64,000 bases of DNA. It comes from Parabacteroides sp. AD58. GTDB lineage: Bacteria; Bacteroidota; Bacteroidia; Bacteroidales; Tannerellaceae. The stretch's first letter is position 1, and each line of letters starts with the position of its first letter. Made by a program: the position numbers and the translations under genes. The stretch covers positions 434,001 to 498,000 of the forward strand of contig NZ_CP146284.1 of assembly GCF_023744375.2 (NCBI RefSeq), read 5' to 3'. The notes under the pieces were generated by a model. The model was given only the letters and a program-made list of their open reading frames with translations, did not search any database and was not told the origin of the DNA. This document shows positions 54,681 through 63,209 of the stretch, in pieces.

Positions 54681-57629
54681 TTAAAAATAATTATAATGAT
54701 AGGGAATATATAGTTCAAATCGAGTACCACATGGTTTTCCATCGGATGTTACCAGATCGGTGATTGTTTGTATGATGTGCTCGTTGTTTCGTTGATTGTA
54801 TAGTTCTATTTGTTGTGCCATGATACTTAATCCTTGTTTGGTAGATGTAGAAGAAAACGCTAATGCAGCTTGGCGCCCTATGCCATCATCTGTAACGATT
54901 AGGTTAATACCTCTTTTTATCTGAGAGATCTCAATGTAAATATGACCTTTGCCTGGTTTATTGCGTAATCCATGTTTTACAGCATTTTCGCAATAAGTAT
55001 GAAGGATCATATTGGGTACTTGTATATGCATATCAACATCCTTTTCAATTTGGATGGAGTAAGATAAATTTTCTTCATACCGTAGTTTCTCTAAAGAAAG
55101 GTAGAATCGTACATATTGAATTTCTTCTTCAAGCGATCTTGAAGGTTTATCTACATCCAATAACGTTGAGTTGGTAAAACGAGAATAAAGTGTCAAGTAT
55201 TTGTTGGCCTCTTCTACTGAGTTATTCATCATGAAATATTCAATCCCTGCCAGTACATTGGCATTGAAATGTGGAATAGATTTCAAACGGATGGATTTTA
55301 TCAATAGGTGATTCAGTTTGATTTCACGCTTGAGTTCTTCGATGTTTTTTTGATTCCGACGTTTGTAATAATTATATGCTAATCCCCAAATACTAGCTGC
55401 CAATATTAGAAATATGGTAACCCAAAACCACCAGTGTTCCCAAAATGCAGGTTTCAAATGAATTGCTATATGGATAGGTTGGGAAGACAGATTTCCAATC
55501 TTAGCGATAACTTCCAGTTCGTAGTGTCCGGAAGGTAGATTGTTAAACTGCACTTCACGCCTTGTTTGAGGTTGTGACCAATTCTCTTGAAAACCTTTTA
55601 GCCGATAGCAATAACGTATATTTCCGGTGGCAGAATGGGAGACGGCTATGTATGAAAAGTATAAATTCCGTTGACTATGATCTAATTCGATATTTTGATT
55701 GTTTTCAGTGTAAATTTCATTCCAGTTGACATTATCAGCTGAAGACTTGGCCGAAATTAATTCTAGGGGAGGAATGTTATATTTGTAAATGAGTTCTTGT
55801 GGATTGAAAGAGACAGTTTGGTTGACACAAGGAATCCAAATGGTACCGTCTTCTGTCTCTGCTATGTGGGCGGCCAGTGGCTCAATACCGGTAAAACCGT
55901 TATATTGATTGAAGAACATCGTTTGCATTGAATGAGTATCTGTAATGTGTAATCCATTAATAGTAGCAACAACCAAATAATTGTTTTGTGTTTGTCGGAT
56001 AGAGCGTATTAAACTACCGTACTTATGTAGTAAGACAGCCGAATCATTTCGTAAAGTGTACAGGTCTTCTCCTGCACTAAACAGAATATCTCCATCAGGT
56101 TTTGCAATTATGGATGTACAGACTCGATTTTCTTCAGGTAATACAATTCCTTTCTGGAAGTTTCCTTGGAGACAAACCAAACCGTAGATAGTACCAACAT
56201 AAATATTCCCTTGATTGTCAGACTGTGCACAAAAGATACCCTTTAATCCATCGTATTTCCGACGGATATGTCCTTTTGCATCTGTAATGAATAATTCTTG
56301 TCGGGTAGCTATCAGCAGACTATCTTTATAAGCCGTTAGATATTGGTAATTAAGGGTAGGTAGATTTAGCCAACATTGTGTCTGAGAAGTACAAGCTAAT
56401 ACATCACCTTTCCCTAAAAAAAATATTGTGTCTCCAATACGGGCAGCTCGTGGCAGGAAATAATTGTCTTTATTTCGAGAATACGGCAACGGGGTCATAT
56501 TCTCTCCCTTCTTGTCTTGGAGTAACTGTCCATTTAGTGTACCTGCAAATAGATTTTCATGTTCATCTTCTTCAATGGCGCGTAGGATATCATTTTTGTC
56601 TGTCAGTATATGGTTCTTGAAATTCATCTGGAAAAAATTGTAAACACCTTGATAAGTGGCTAGCCATAAATTACTTTCGCGGTCAATATACATTTGTTTA
56701 ATGAGGTTGATACCGTCCACCAAATGTTCTATCTTTCCGTTTTGCGATAGGCGATAAATATTGTGTGCATCATGAATAAAAATATTTCCTTTTGTATCAG
56801 CACATGCAGAAACGCCATAATCAGGTGCTAAGAAATGATAGGCTACTTTTGTTTTTATTTTATTATTTGCATATTCGTATATACCATCTGCAGCAAACAA
56901 GTATAGATGGTCATTTGATTCGAGTAATGAATATACTTCTGGCAGATTGATTTCAGGCAAAGATGTTCCATCTTCCTTTAAGCAATATACTCGTTCTTCG
57001 GTGGGAATATAATATATCTTCTTGTTTTGACTCAAGTAAACTTTCCGGGTATTATCCATGAGATCAAGTAAAGAGTTTTTTAGTAAAGACTGAATACTAT
57101 CATTTGTTATACAACAGATTTCACGACCGGTTTCTTCTTCATTTTCTAAAATTAAAAATCCCATAGGAAGAGAGGAGGAATTGTAATTGTTGAGTAAAAG
57201 TCCTTTGTATTGGAAAGGAACGGAAAATAATGTGTCTTCTTTATTTACTAGGTGTTTCCTTCTAAATCCAAGGGCGGTTATTTCTCCTTCTGGACTTTCG
57301 TAGAACGAGAGGATGTTTTCCTGCTTCCCTTTCAAAAAGGGTTTGAATTCGAACCCGTCGTAACGAACAAATCCTGAAAGTGAACCAATCCAGATATATC
57401 CTTTTCTGTCTTGGTAAATACATTCCGTCAGCATTTGAGGTAAACCGTCAAGCGTAGTGTATCTACGATAGGCATATTCAGATATGACAGATATAGGAGT
57501 TTGTCCTATCGTATCTGCAGGGAAGAAGCCTACAAAAAAGAACAATAAGAAGATTCTGAAAAGAATATTATATGATTCTTTCCTGCCTGTTAAAATAAAC
57601 AATATGATACTTTGCCTTTGTTCCTGCAT
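54681..57629 (-). CDS. Sensor kinase with two-component-propeller ectodomain (LytS-type kinase)
   Basis: 982 residues from ATG 57629 (MQEQRQSIILF); the earlier in-frame ATG at 57659 would fall on or before the start site predicted by the -7 element at 57663. A signal/TM segment (FRIFLLFFFVGFF) is followed by a periplasmic Reg_prop-type propeller (TTLDGLPQMLTECIYQDRKGYIWIGSLSGFVRYDG), a Y_Y_Y domain (FSYIAVSHSATGNIRYCYRLKGFQENW), one TM helix (WWFWVTIFLILAASIWGLAYNYY), and a His_kinase/HATPase region. The expected H-box is SIPHFNANVLAGIEYFM and the N-box ENAVKHGL, with DDGIGRQ. Such sensors bind a periplasmic ligand. Confidence 0.9.
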   Translation of the reverse strand: MQEQRQSIILFILTGRKESYNILFRIFLLFFFVGFFPADTIGQTPISVISEYAYRRYTTLDGLPQMLTECIYQDRKGYIWIGSLSGFVRYDGFEFKPFLKGKQENILSFYESPEGEITALGFRRKHLVNKEDTLFSVPFQYKGLLLNNYNSSSLPMGFLILENEEETGREICCITNDSIQSLLKNSLLDLMDNTRKVYLSQNKKIYYIPTEERVYCLKEDGTSLPEINLPEVYSLLESNDHLYLFAADGIYEYANNKIKTKVAYHFLAPDYGVSACADTKGNIFIHDAHNIYRLSQNGKIEHLVDGINLIKQMYIDRESNLWLATYQGVYNFFQMNFKNHILTDKNDILRAIEEDEHENLFAGTLNGQLLQDKKGENMTPLPYSRNKDNYFLPRAARIGDTIFFLGKGDVLACTSQTQCWLNLPTLNYQYLTAYKDSLLIATRQELFITDAKGHIRRKYDGLKGIFCAQSDNQGNIYVGTIYGLVCLQGNFQKGIVLPEENRVCTSIIAKPDGDILFSAGEDLYTLRNDSAVLLHKYGSLIRSIRQTQNNYLVVATINGLHITDTHSMQTMFFNQYNGFTGIEPLAAHIAETEDGTIWIPCVNQTVSFNPQELIYKYNIPPLELISAKSSADNVNWNEIYTENNQNIELDHSQRNLYFSYIAVSHSATGNIRYCYRLKGFQENWSQPQTRREVQFNNLPSGHYELEVIAKIGNLSSQPIHIAIHLKPAFWEHWWFWVTIFLILAASIWGLAYNYYKRRNQKNIEELKREIKLNHLLIKSIRLKSIPHFNANVLAGIEYFMMNNSVEEANKYLTLYSRFTNSTLLDVDKPSRSLEEEIQYVRFYLSLEKLRYEENLSYSIQIEKDVDMHIQVPNMILHTYCENAVKHGLRNKPGKGHIYIEISQIKRGINLIVTDDGIGRQAALAFSSTSTKQGLSIMAQQIELYNQRNNEHIIQTITDLVTSDGKPCGTRFELYIPYHYNYF

Positions 57630-57662
57630 ATTCCCTGCGTGCTGATAATAGATCTTCATTTA

Positions 57663-57670
57663 CAAAGGTA
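57663..57670 (-). promoter_or_regulatory. Bacteroidetes -7 element of the sensor kinase gene
   Basis: TACCTTTG on the minus strand. A start about 7 bases downstream rules out ATG 57659 and favours ATG 57629. Confidence 0.55.
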
Positions 57671-57815
57671 TTCTTTTCTTTCAAACACGCGTTATATATT
57701 TTCTGTTGAAAGAAAAAGAATTAGAATCATGTATGAAAAAGGTTAGTTTGTGTATGTATTGATTAGGTCTGTGTAAAGTGGATTTTAAAGTATTGTATGT
57801 CAGTTTCTCTTGTTT

Positions 57816-57823
57816 TATATTTG
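57816..57823 (+). promoter_or_regulatory. Bacteroidetes -7 element of the lipoprotein gene
   Basis: TATATTTG, 23 bases before the ATG of the lipoprotein gene at 57847. Confidence 0.55.
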
Positions 57824-57846
57824 AGAAAATCTAAAATATTAGGGAA

Positions 57847-59124
57847 ATGAATATGCAGTATATAGTTATAGGGCTGACTTGGTTGTTGGCCGGGTGCGGT
57901 CTCAGTGGAGATAATAATTCTGCCAGAAGAGACTCTGAAGATATGTATGTGGAAGAAGTAACGGATATTCTTCCAAATGAACGGAAACCTACTGCAACGG
58001 TCTTTGACAAGACTCGTCGGGTTACTTTGTATGACCCCTATATGCAAAATGCCGAAGTAATGACTATGGATTGTTTGCCAGGCTGGCAAGTGATAGGACG
58101 GGTTGATCTGGAAGGATTAGAGAAATGTAACGATGGTTCTAATATTCAAATTAAAGGAAGCGATGGCGTACGTCAACTTGGCTTTTATTTTGAACAGAGT
58201 CGTTCTTATTATGACGAGGCCGATGGAGTACCGACTGGTCAGCGTCATCCTTTGTTGCAGAAATTGAAGCGTCCCTATACGACAGCCGAGGATTATCTTC
58301 GTTTTGTCGTTCAAACTCAATTTCCCGATGCTGAATCAGTCGAATTAAAAGATGTGGTGGGGTATGACAAGTTGCCGTCCGAACAACAAAAAGAAATACA
58401 GAAGTTTGGACAGGTACTCTTGGAAGCTGTCAAAGTTGGTTTATCACGGTCGGCTATGGGAAGCGGATTTTCTCAAATCCTGAATGCTTACCCGGATGTA
58501 GCCATTGCTGAATATATTATAAAATTGAAGAACGGGAAGCTCCTTTATCATGCGGCATTTGCAAAGTTCTTCATCTATGATTTGTGTATGCCTTCGGGTA
58601 TGATGAGCACAGTTGATCGACGTTATTGGTCGGTGGTGGATTTGAAGACAGCTACGGCTCCTGACGAAGAATCTTTGCAGGTAGCCATGACTGAAATGAA
58701 TACTATGAACGCATCGGTAAAACTTAATCAGCAATATCAAGCTGCTATCTTAGCGATTCAGCAAGGGCGTAATGACCGGATGAAGCAGGAAATATTTGCC
58801 GGGATTGCCCGTAACCAGCGGCAAGCTGCAGCCCTCTCCCGTCAGATACAGGAGAATGCTGCCGAGATCAGTGACATTCAAATGTCAATGTACGAAAGCA
58901 CTAGTGCGATGCAAGATCGGGTGACAGCTCTACGAAGTGAGGCAATTCGGGAGGTAAATCCGTATGTAAGCAGTGATGGTACTGTGGTGGATATTCCAAT
59001 CGGTAGTGGAACACAGGTGTGGAGTACGTCGGATGCGGGTACGATTCTTTCGTCGGACAGTTATTTTTTTAATCCTAATATTGGCTCGACCATAGAATAC
59101 CAAGAAATGCAATTGTTGAGGTAA
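57847..59124 (+). CDS. Uncharacterised lipoprotein with coiled coil
   Basis: 425 residues. The lipobox LLAGC gives a lipid anchor at Cys17. An N-terminal acidic segment is followed by a globular domain to about 275, an Ala/Gln-rich helical stretch (about 285-360, AAALSRQIQENAAEISDIQMSMYESTSAMQDRV) and a small Ser/Gly-rich C-terminal part. I recognise no family. It is divergent from the sensor kinase gene and followed by a barrel gene 57 bases downstream, possibly co-transcribed. Confidence 0.75.
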   Translation: MNMQYIVIGLTWLLAGCGLSGDNNSARRDSEDMYVEEVTDILPNERKPTATVFDKTRRVTLYDPYMQNAEVMTMDCLPGWQVIGRVDLEGLEKCNDGSNIQIKGSDGVRQLGFYFEQSRSYYDEADGVPTGQRHPLLQKLKRPYTTAEDYLRFVVQTQFPDAESVELKDVVGYDKLPSEQQKEIQKFGQVLLEAVKVGLSRSAMGSGFSQILNAYPDVAIAEYIIKLKNGKLLYHAAFAKFFIYDLCMPSGMMSTVDRRYWSVVDLKTATAPDEESLQVAMTEMNTMNASVKLNQQYQAAILAIQQGRNDRMKQEIFAGIARNQRQAAALSRQIQENAAEISDIQMSMYESTSAMQDRVTALRSEAIREVNPYVSSDGTVVDIPIGSGTQVWSTSDAGTILSSDSYFFNPNIGSTIEYQEMQLLR

Positions 59125-59181
59125 AATTGTTAATAGTGAGGATAGAGAAACTGATTGTTTAACCTATAATAGTATTTGATT

Positions 59182-59721
59182 ATGAAACGATTTATTTTGA
59201 TGCTACTGAGCTTATTTTTTATGGCAACAGCGGTAAACGCACAGTTGAGCAAAGGCGACTTCTTAGTAGGAGGTGGTGTCGGATTGGTATTGGACATTGG
59301 TAATTCTGGTGATGGTGGTATTTGGGGCGGTTCTAGTACAGATGTTGATGTTACTTTCGCTCTTTCTCCTTCAGTTATGTATATGCTTACAGATAATTGG
59401 TATTTTGGAGGTGGTTTGGACTTGGGAGTGACTCCTGCCGTTGGAGGAACTGCTACTATCTTTTCGATTGGTCCGGAAGGTGGTTACCATGTATCATTCA
59501 ACAAGACATTGGGACTGTTTAACTCGCTGGAGATGGACTTCGGTGTGGCAGAGAAAGCTTTCTTCTTTGGATTCAATTATTATCCTAAACTTTCTATTGC
59601 GCTTTCGGATAAAACTTATCTGACTGCTACATTAGCAGGAGTTGGTTATAATTCGTCAAGCGAATCTTTCTCAATCAAGCTATTGACGCAAACAGCAATC
59701 GGCTTTTATTACGCATTTTGA
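59182..59721 (+). CDS. Outer-membrane beta-barrel protein (OmpW-like)
   Basis: 179 residues from ATG 59182 (MKRFILMLLSLFFMATAVNAQ). A signal peptide is cleaved near residue 21. The mature part is a chain of short amphipathic strands (FLVGGGVGLVLDIG, WYFGGGLDLGVTPA, GPEGGYHVSF, FFFGFNYYPKLSIAL) ending in GFYYAF with a terminal Phe, as in small outer-membrane barrels. Function is unknown. It may form a unit with the upstream lipoprotein. Confidence 0.75.
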   Translation: MKRFILMLLSLFFMATAVNAQLSKGDFLVGGGVGLVLDIGNSGDGGIWGGSSTDVDVTFALSPSVMYMLTDNWYFGGGLDLGVTPAVGGTATIFSIGPEGGYHVSFNKTLGLFNSLEMDFGVAEKAFFFGFNYYPKLSIALSDKTYLTATLAGVGYNSSSESFSIKLLTQTAIGFYYAF

Positions 59722-59740
59722 TATAATTTAGAATGATGAT

Positions 59741-59806
59741 CACCTGTTCTACCAGAGGAAACTCTAAAAAAGAGTTCTCTTTTTGGGGAACAGGTGTGTC
59801 GTTTTT
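59741..59806 (+). terminator. Terminator after the barrel gene
   Basis: Outer stem CACCTGTTC / GAACAGGTG (59741-59749, 59788-59796) and inner AGAGGAAACTCT / AGAGTTCTCT stem-loop, then GTGTCGTTTTTA. It is on the plus strand; a second hairpin for pyrC follows. Confidence 0.7.
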
Positions 59807-59865
59807 ATAATGAAACATTTTTCCTTGAGAAGTAGATATATTCTGTTTCAATTGTGGAAGGCATA

Positions 59866-59900
59866 AAAACAGAGCTTCCACAAATGGGAACTCTGCTTTT
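59866..59900 (-). terminator. Terminator of pyrC (minus strand)
   Basis: On the minus strand AAAAGCAGAGTTCCC pairs (with mismatches) with GGAAGCTCTGTTTT around a short loop, ending in T-rich sequence. Confidence 0.6.
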
Positions 59901-59904
59901 AGGA

Positions 59905-61254
59905 TTATAAAAAATATTTCAACTCTTTTCCGTGTACATTATCGCGTATTTGACCGTCTTGCCAAACAATTTCGCCATTTACCCACGTCGTATCAACGGC
60001 ATGATGGAAAGTATATCCTTCAAATGGAGACCAGCCACATTTGGTCAGGATGTTTTCCTTACTTACAGTCCATGTCTTGTTCGGATCAATTAAGACTAAG
60101 TCTGCATAATAACCCGGACGTATGTAACCTCTACGGTCGATGTGGAAAAGTTCGGCGGGTTTATGGGCCATTTTATCCACGACCTTTTCGTATGTGAAGC
60201 GGCCTTCCATGGCTAATTCCAGCATGACGATTAAAGAATGTTGTACCAACGGTCCGCCTGAGGCTGCTTTCAGACAAGATCCTTCTTTCTCGGAAAGCAG
60301 GTGAGGAGCGTGGTCGGTGGCAATGATATCTATTTTGTCATTATTAACGGCTTCACGCAGGGCTGTCCGGTCGGCCAGTGTTTTGATAGAAGGATTCCAT
60401 TTGATTCGGTTGCCGAACAAGGCATAATCGCCGTCATGGAACCACAGATGATGTACACAAACTTCTCCGGTAATTTTCTTGTCCTTCAAAGGAAGCTTGT
60501 TATCCAGTAAAGTAGTTTCTTTGGCTGTTGACAGATGAAGAATATGCAAACGCGTTCCTAACCGGGTAGCCAGTTCGACAGCTTCAGAAGAGGAGGCATA
60601 ACAAGCTTCTTCACTACGAATTTTACTATGGAAAGAAATATCCAGATCTTCGCCATACTTTTGGGTGTAGTAAGCGATGTTTCTTTTGATTATTTCTTCT
60701 TTTTCGGCATGGACGGCAATCAACAGATCACTTTCACTAAAGATTCTTTCGAGCGCGTCTTTTTTATCTACCAGCATATTTCCGGTCGAAGAGCCTAAGA
60801 ACAGCTTTAATCCCGGGACGCGTGAACGGTCGAGACGGCGGATTTCTTCCATATTATCATTGGTTCCTCCGAAGAAGAAAGAATAATTGGCAGCAGACGT
60901 TTCAGCAGCCCGGTTGAATTTCCATTCCAGGTTTTCGATGGTTGTTGTCTGAGGCTTTGTGTTTGGCATATCCATAAACGAGGTGACGCCACCAGCCACG
61001 GCAGCCCGACTCTCTGAGTAAATATCAGCTTTGTACGTTAGTCCGGGTTCGCGGAAATGTACCTGATCATCTATACAACCTGGCAGTAGCCATTTGCCCT
61101 GGCCATCTACGATATCGTTTGTTTCAGCTATGATTTCGGAAGGAACTTCTCCTTCATACACGGCCTCAATCATTTCACCGTTGATCAGTACTGCACCTTG
61201 ATAACTCCGTCCTTCATTGATGATACGGACATTTTTTATCAGTTTCTTGTTCAT
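59905..61254 (-). CDS. pyrC: Dihydroorotase
   Basis: 449 residues. Metal and active-site motifs: [14 protein letters not shown] near residue 60, the Asp-rich [17 protein letters not shown] (Lys near the metal centre), [16 protein letters not shown] and [14 protein letters not shown]. It closes carbamoyl aspartate to dihydroorotate, the third pyrimidine step, and carAB in this window supplies the first. A TATTTTTG -7 element lies upstream at 61277-61284 on the minus strand. Confidence 0.95.
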   Translation of the reverse strand: MNKKLIKNVRIINEGRSYQGAVLINGEMIEAVYEGEVPSEIIAETNDIVDGQGKWLLPGCIDDQVHFREPGLTYKADIYSESRAAVAGGVTSFMDMPNTKPQTTTIENLEWKFNRAAETSAANYSFFFGGTNDNMEEIRRLDRSRVPGLKLFLGSSTGNMLVDKKDALERIFSESDLLIAVHAEKEEIIKRNIAYYTQKYGEDLDISFHSKIRSEEACYASSSEAVELATRLGTRLHILHLSTAKETTLLDNKLPLKDKKITGEVCVHHLWFHDGDYALFGNRIKWNPSIKTLADRTALREAVNNDKIDIIATDHAPHLLSEKEGSCLKAASGGPLVQHSLIVMLELAMEGRFTYEKVVDKMAHKPAELFHIDRRGYIRPGYYADLVLIDPNKTWTVSKENILTKCGWSPFEGYTFHHAVDTTWVNGEIVWQDGQIRDNVHGKELKYFL

Positions 61255-61276
61255 AAGCTTATTGGGATTTATGACC

Positions 61277-61284
61277 CAAAAATA
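61277..61284 (-). promoter_or_regulatory. Bacteroidetes -7 element of pyrC
   Basis: TATTTTTG on the minus strand, 23 bases before the pyrC ATG. Confidence 0.5.
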
Positions 61285-61299
61285 GGGATTTTTGTCCGG

Positions 61300-61668
61300 T
61301 TATTTCTCTTTCGCCCCATGCTTTTTATCATACCAGCGTCTAAATCGGTAGTCGAGCCACAACAGGAAAAGAGCAATACTACCTATATATGTATAGATAA
61401 AGAGCAAGGAAGTATCTATTTTCGGCCATCGGATAGCGGGTATTTCCAGTTCTTTCAACCCAATGACGGCTGCAACAATCATAACCATCGAGGCGAGAAT
61501 CAGCATACTCCATTCCAGCCAAGTCTGTCGTTTACGCTTGCGTATCGCTTCTTTTTCGATGCGTTGCATCATTTGCGACCGGAATCCTTCCGGGAGTGAT
61601 ACTGGCGGCATTTGTCTGAATAATGATTTCAAACGATCTTCTTGTGCTCTATTTGTCTCTTTTTCCAT
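61300..61668 (-). CDS. Small membrane protein, likely anti-sigma partner
   Basis: 122 residues. An N-terminal cytosolic region (about 1-50, LKSLFRQMPPVSLPEGFRSQMMQRIEKE) resembles the sigma-binding part of short anti-sigma proteins. Two membrane helices follow (WSMLILASMVMIVAAVIGL and SLLFIYTYIGSIALFLLWL). It starts 6 bases after the ECF sigma stop, so a partner role is inferred from context; I do not recognise a named family. Confidence 0.7.
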   Translation of the reverse strand: MEKETNRAQEDRLKSLFRQMPPVSLPEGFRSQMMQRIEKEAIRKRKRQTWLEWSMLILASMVMIVAAVIGLKELEIPAIRWPKIDTSLLFIYTYIGSIALFLLWLDYRFRRWYDKKHGAKEK

Positions 61669-61674
61669 AATTCT

Positions 61675-62253
61675 TTACTTCTTCTGAACAACATCCTGAT
61701 TCTTTTCTTCTTCAGTCAGCAGCACATACAGTTTCTTTCGTATGCGGTGTAACTTCACTTTCAGATTAGACAGCGACAGGCCGGTAATACCCGTCAAGTC
61801 TTCAAGGCTTTTCTCTTCCATATAGAATAATTGGATCAAAGCCCGGTCGTCTGGCGGAAGCTGGGCCAAAGCCCGGTCCAGCCATTCCAACTGCTGGGCT
61901 GTTCCGTATGAACCTAATGCTTCCTGCACTTCCTCTTCGGATACATTCGTCAGTTGTGAATCTTCTATTGACAAGTATTCTATCTTCTTTTTTCGGACAG
62001 CCGATATCGCCATGTTGTAAGCAATCCGGTACAACCAATTGGCAAAATTACCTTCTCCGCGGAAAGATTCCAATTGTCGGAATGCCTTGATGAATACATC
62101 TTCCGTCAGTTCCTCTGCATCTTCCCGGTTTTGTACAATCCGGAAGATCAGAGCAAACAACGGTTGGCTGTATTTATCCAGCAGACAGGCGAAGCAACTG
62201 GTATCGCCTGCCAGAATCCGGTTGATATAATATGTATCCGATAATCCTTCCAT
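61675..62253 (-). CDS. ECF-type RNA polymerase sigma factor
   Basis: 192 residues. Region 2 (FALIFRIVQNREDAEELTEDVFIKAFRQLESFRGEGNFANWLYRIAYNMA) contains the -10 recognition helix. Region 4 (LAQLPPDDRALIQLFYMEEKSLEDLTGITGLSLSNLKVKLHRIRKKL) contains the HTH. Typical of ECF sigmas with a membrane anti-sigma encoded next. A TACCTTTG element about 375 bases upstream suggests a long leader containing a palindrome array (62391-62476). Target genes are unknown. Confidence 0.92.
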   Translation of the reverse strand: MEGLSDTYYINRILAGDTSCFACLLDKYSQPLFALIFRIVQNREDAEELTEDVFIKAFRQLESFRGEGNFANWLYRIAYNMAISAVRKKKIEYLSIEDSQLTNVSEEEVQEALGSYGTAQQLEWLDRALAQLPPDDRALIQLFYMEEKSLEDLTGITGLSLSNLKVKLHRIRKKLYVLLTEEEKNQDVVQKK

Positions 62254-62390
62254 TTCATAATGATTGACGCAGGCTTGCCGGAAAGGTTACATGGCTTTAT
62301 CAAATAATTTGAACGGGATACCACATTTTCCCCCGGAGATAAAGTCTGTAACCCCGGTTCCAAACTTCCGGATCCTATATGTAATTCTTT

Positions 62391-62476
62391 AGTTCACGGC
62401 GTGAACTAAGTAAACCACGGCGTGAACTACTTAAACCACGGCGTGAACTAAGTAATCCACGACGTGAACTAAAGAA
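62391..62476. repeat. Array of four short palindromes
   Basis: Four tandem units about 22 bases apart share CACGGCGTGAACT (the last has CACGACGTGAACT). The first is nearly a perfect palindrome (AGTTCACGGCGTGAACT). The outer ends ATTCTTTAGTTCAC and GTGAACTAAAGAAT are inverted copies, so the whole stretch can also fold as one large hairpin. It lies in the 412-base gap upstream of the ECF sigma gene. No gene is supported there; a frame reading SSRRGL repeats is the array in translation. Confidence 0.9.
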
Positions 62477-62628
62477 TATATAATAGGGAAAGAAGTTTTC
62501 CCCCGGCAGAGTGGAAAGTTTCTGACAGGCAAAAACAAATTTACAAGGGGCGGCTACCCAAAAAAAATTGCCTGAAAGTTGTAACCATTCTGTTTCTCTT
62601 GCGTCCATATTACAGAAGCTTCGGAAAA

Positions 62629-62636
62629 CAAAGGTA
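62629..62636 (-). promoter_or_regulatory. Bacteroidetes -7 element upstream of the ECF sigma operon
   Basis: TACCTTTG on the minus strand, 375 bases before the sigma gene start. A transcript from here would carry the palindrome array in its leader. Confidence 0.4.
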
Positions 62637-62665
62637 TTAATAACATAAAAATAACAGAAACGATT

Positions 62666-63064
62666 ATGATGGATTTTATTTCTATTCCGCTGGTTGTCGG
62701 AATCATTTGTTACGGAATTTACAGTTTGTTTGAATTGTTCGTTCATAAGAAAGAACGGCTGATGATTATTGAGAAATTATCGGAAAAAGTAGATTGGACT
62801 GTATTGGACGGGAAACTTCAGTTGCCAAGCTTTGCGCAAAAACGGGTATCCTTCAGTGCTTTGAAGATAGGTTGCCTGATGGCCGGCTTAGGATTAGGCT
62901 TGTTGATCGGTTTTATTTTCCATACGTTTATATGTGTAAATTTCGAGGGTGACTGGCAAATGCTTTCTATGGCGTATGGAGCGTCGGTTTTATTATGCGG
63001 TGGTCTGGGACTGATCCTGGCATTTATTATCGAGAACAAGCTGGAAAAGAAGAATGATGAATAA
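62666..63064 (+). CDS. Small membrane protein, DUF6249-like
   Basis: 132 residues (ATG 62666; ATG 62669 also possible). An N-terminal apolar helix (PLVVGIICYGIYSLFELF) precedes a short polar part. Two more helices follow (LKIGCLMAGLGLGLLIGFIF and MAYGASVLLCGGLGLILAFII) and a charged tail. The layout matches DUF6249 proteins, often encoded next to ECF sigma genes in Bacteroidetes. Function is unknown. It is divergent from the sigma gene across the palindrome array. Confidence 0.7.
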   Translation: MMDFISIPLVVGIICYGIYSLFELFVHKKERLMIIEKLSEKVDWTVLDGKLQLPSFAQKRVSFSALKIGCLMAGLGLGLLIGFIFHTFICVNFEGDWQMLSMAYGASVLLCGGLGLILAFIIENKLEKKNDE

Positions 63065-63142
63065 TTTTCTCAGGGAAGAAGAGGAAAACGGTTTTTAGCC
63101 GTCGCATAAAAAACTCTCGAGAATTGTTTTTGAAATAAACGG

Positions 63143-63209
63143 GAATCATTTCCATTCATACTTGTTCTCTTTCAAGAATGCGAGCATGAATGGAAATGAT
63201 TCTTTTTTA
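63143..63209 (+). terminator. Terminator between the DUF6249-like gene and the GH92 gene
   Basis: A 17-bp perfect stem (63143-63159, 63186-63202: GAATCATTTCCATTCAT and complement) with a 26-base loop, followed by TTTTTTA. Acts on the plus strand and overlaps the stop codon end of the GH92 gene. Confidence 0.8.

Noticed and set aside
62375..62746. Minus-strand frame with SSRRGL repeats
   Set aside because: It is the palindrome array in translation; no start, family or neighbour supports a gene.
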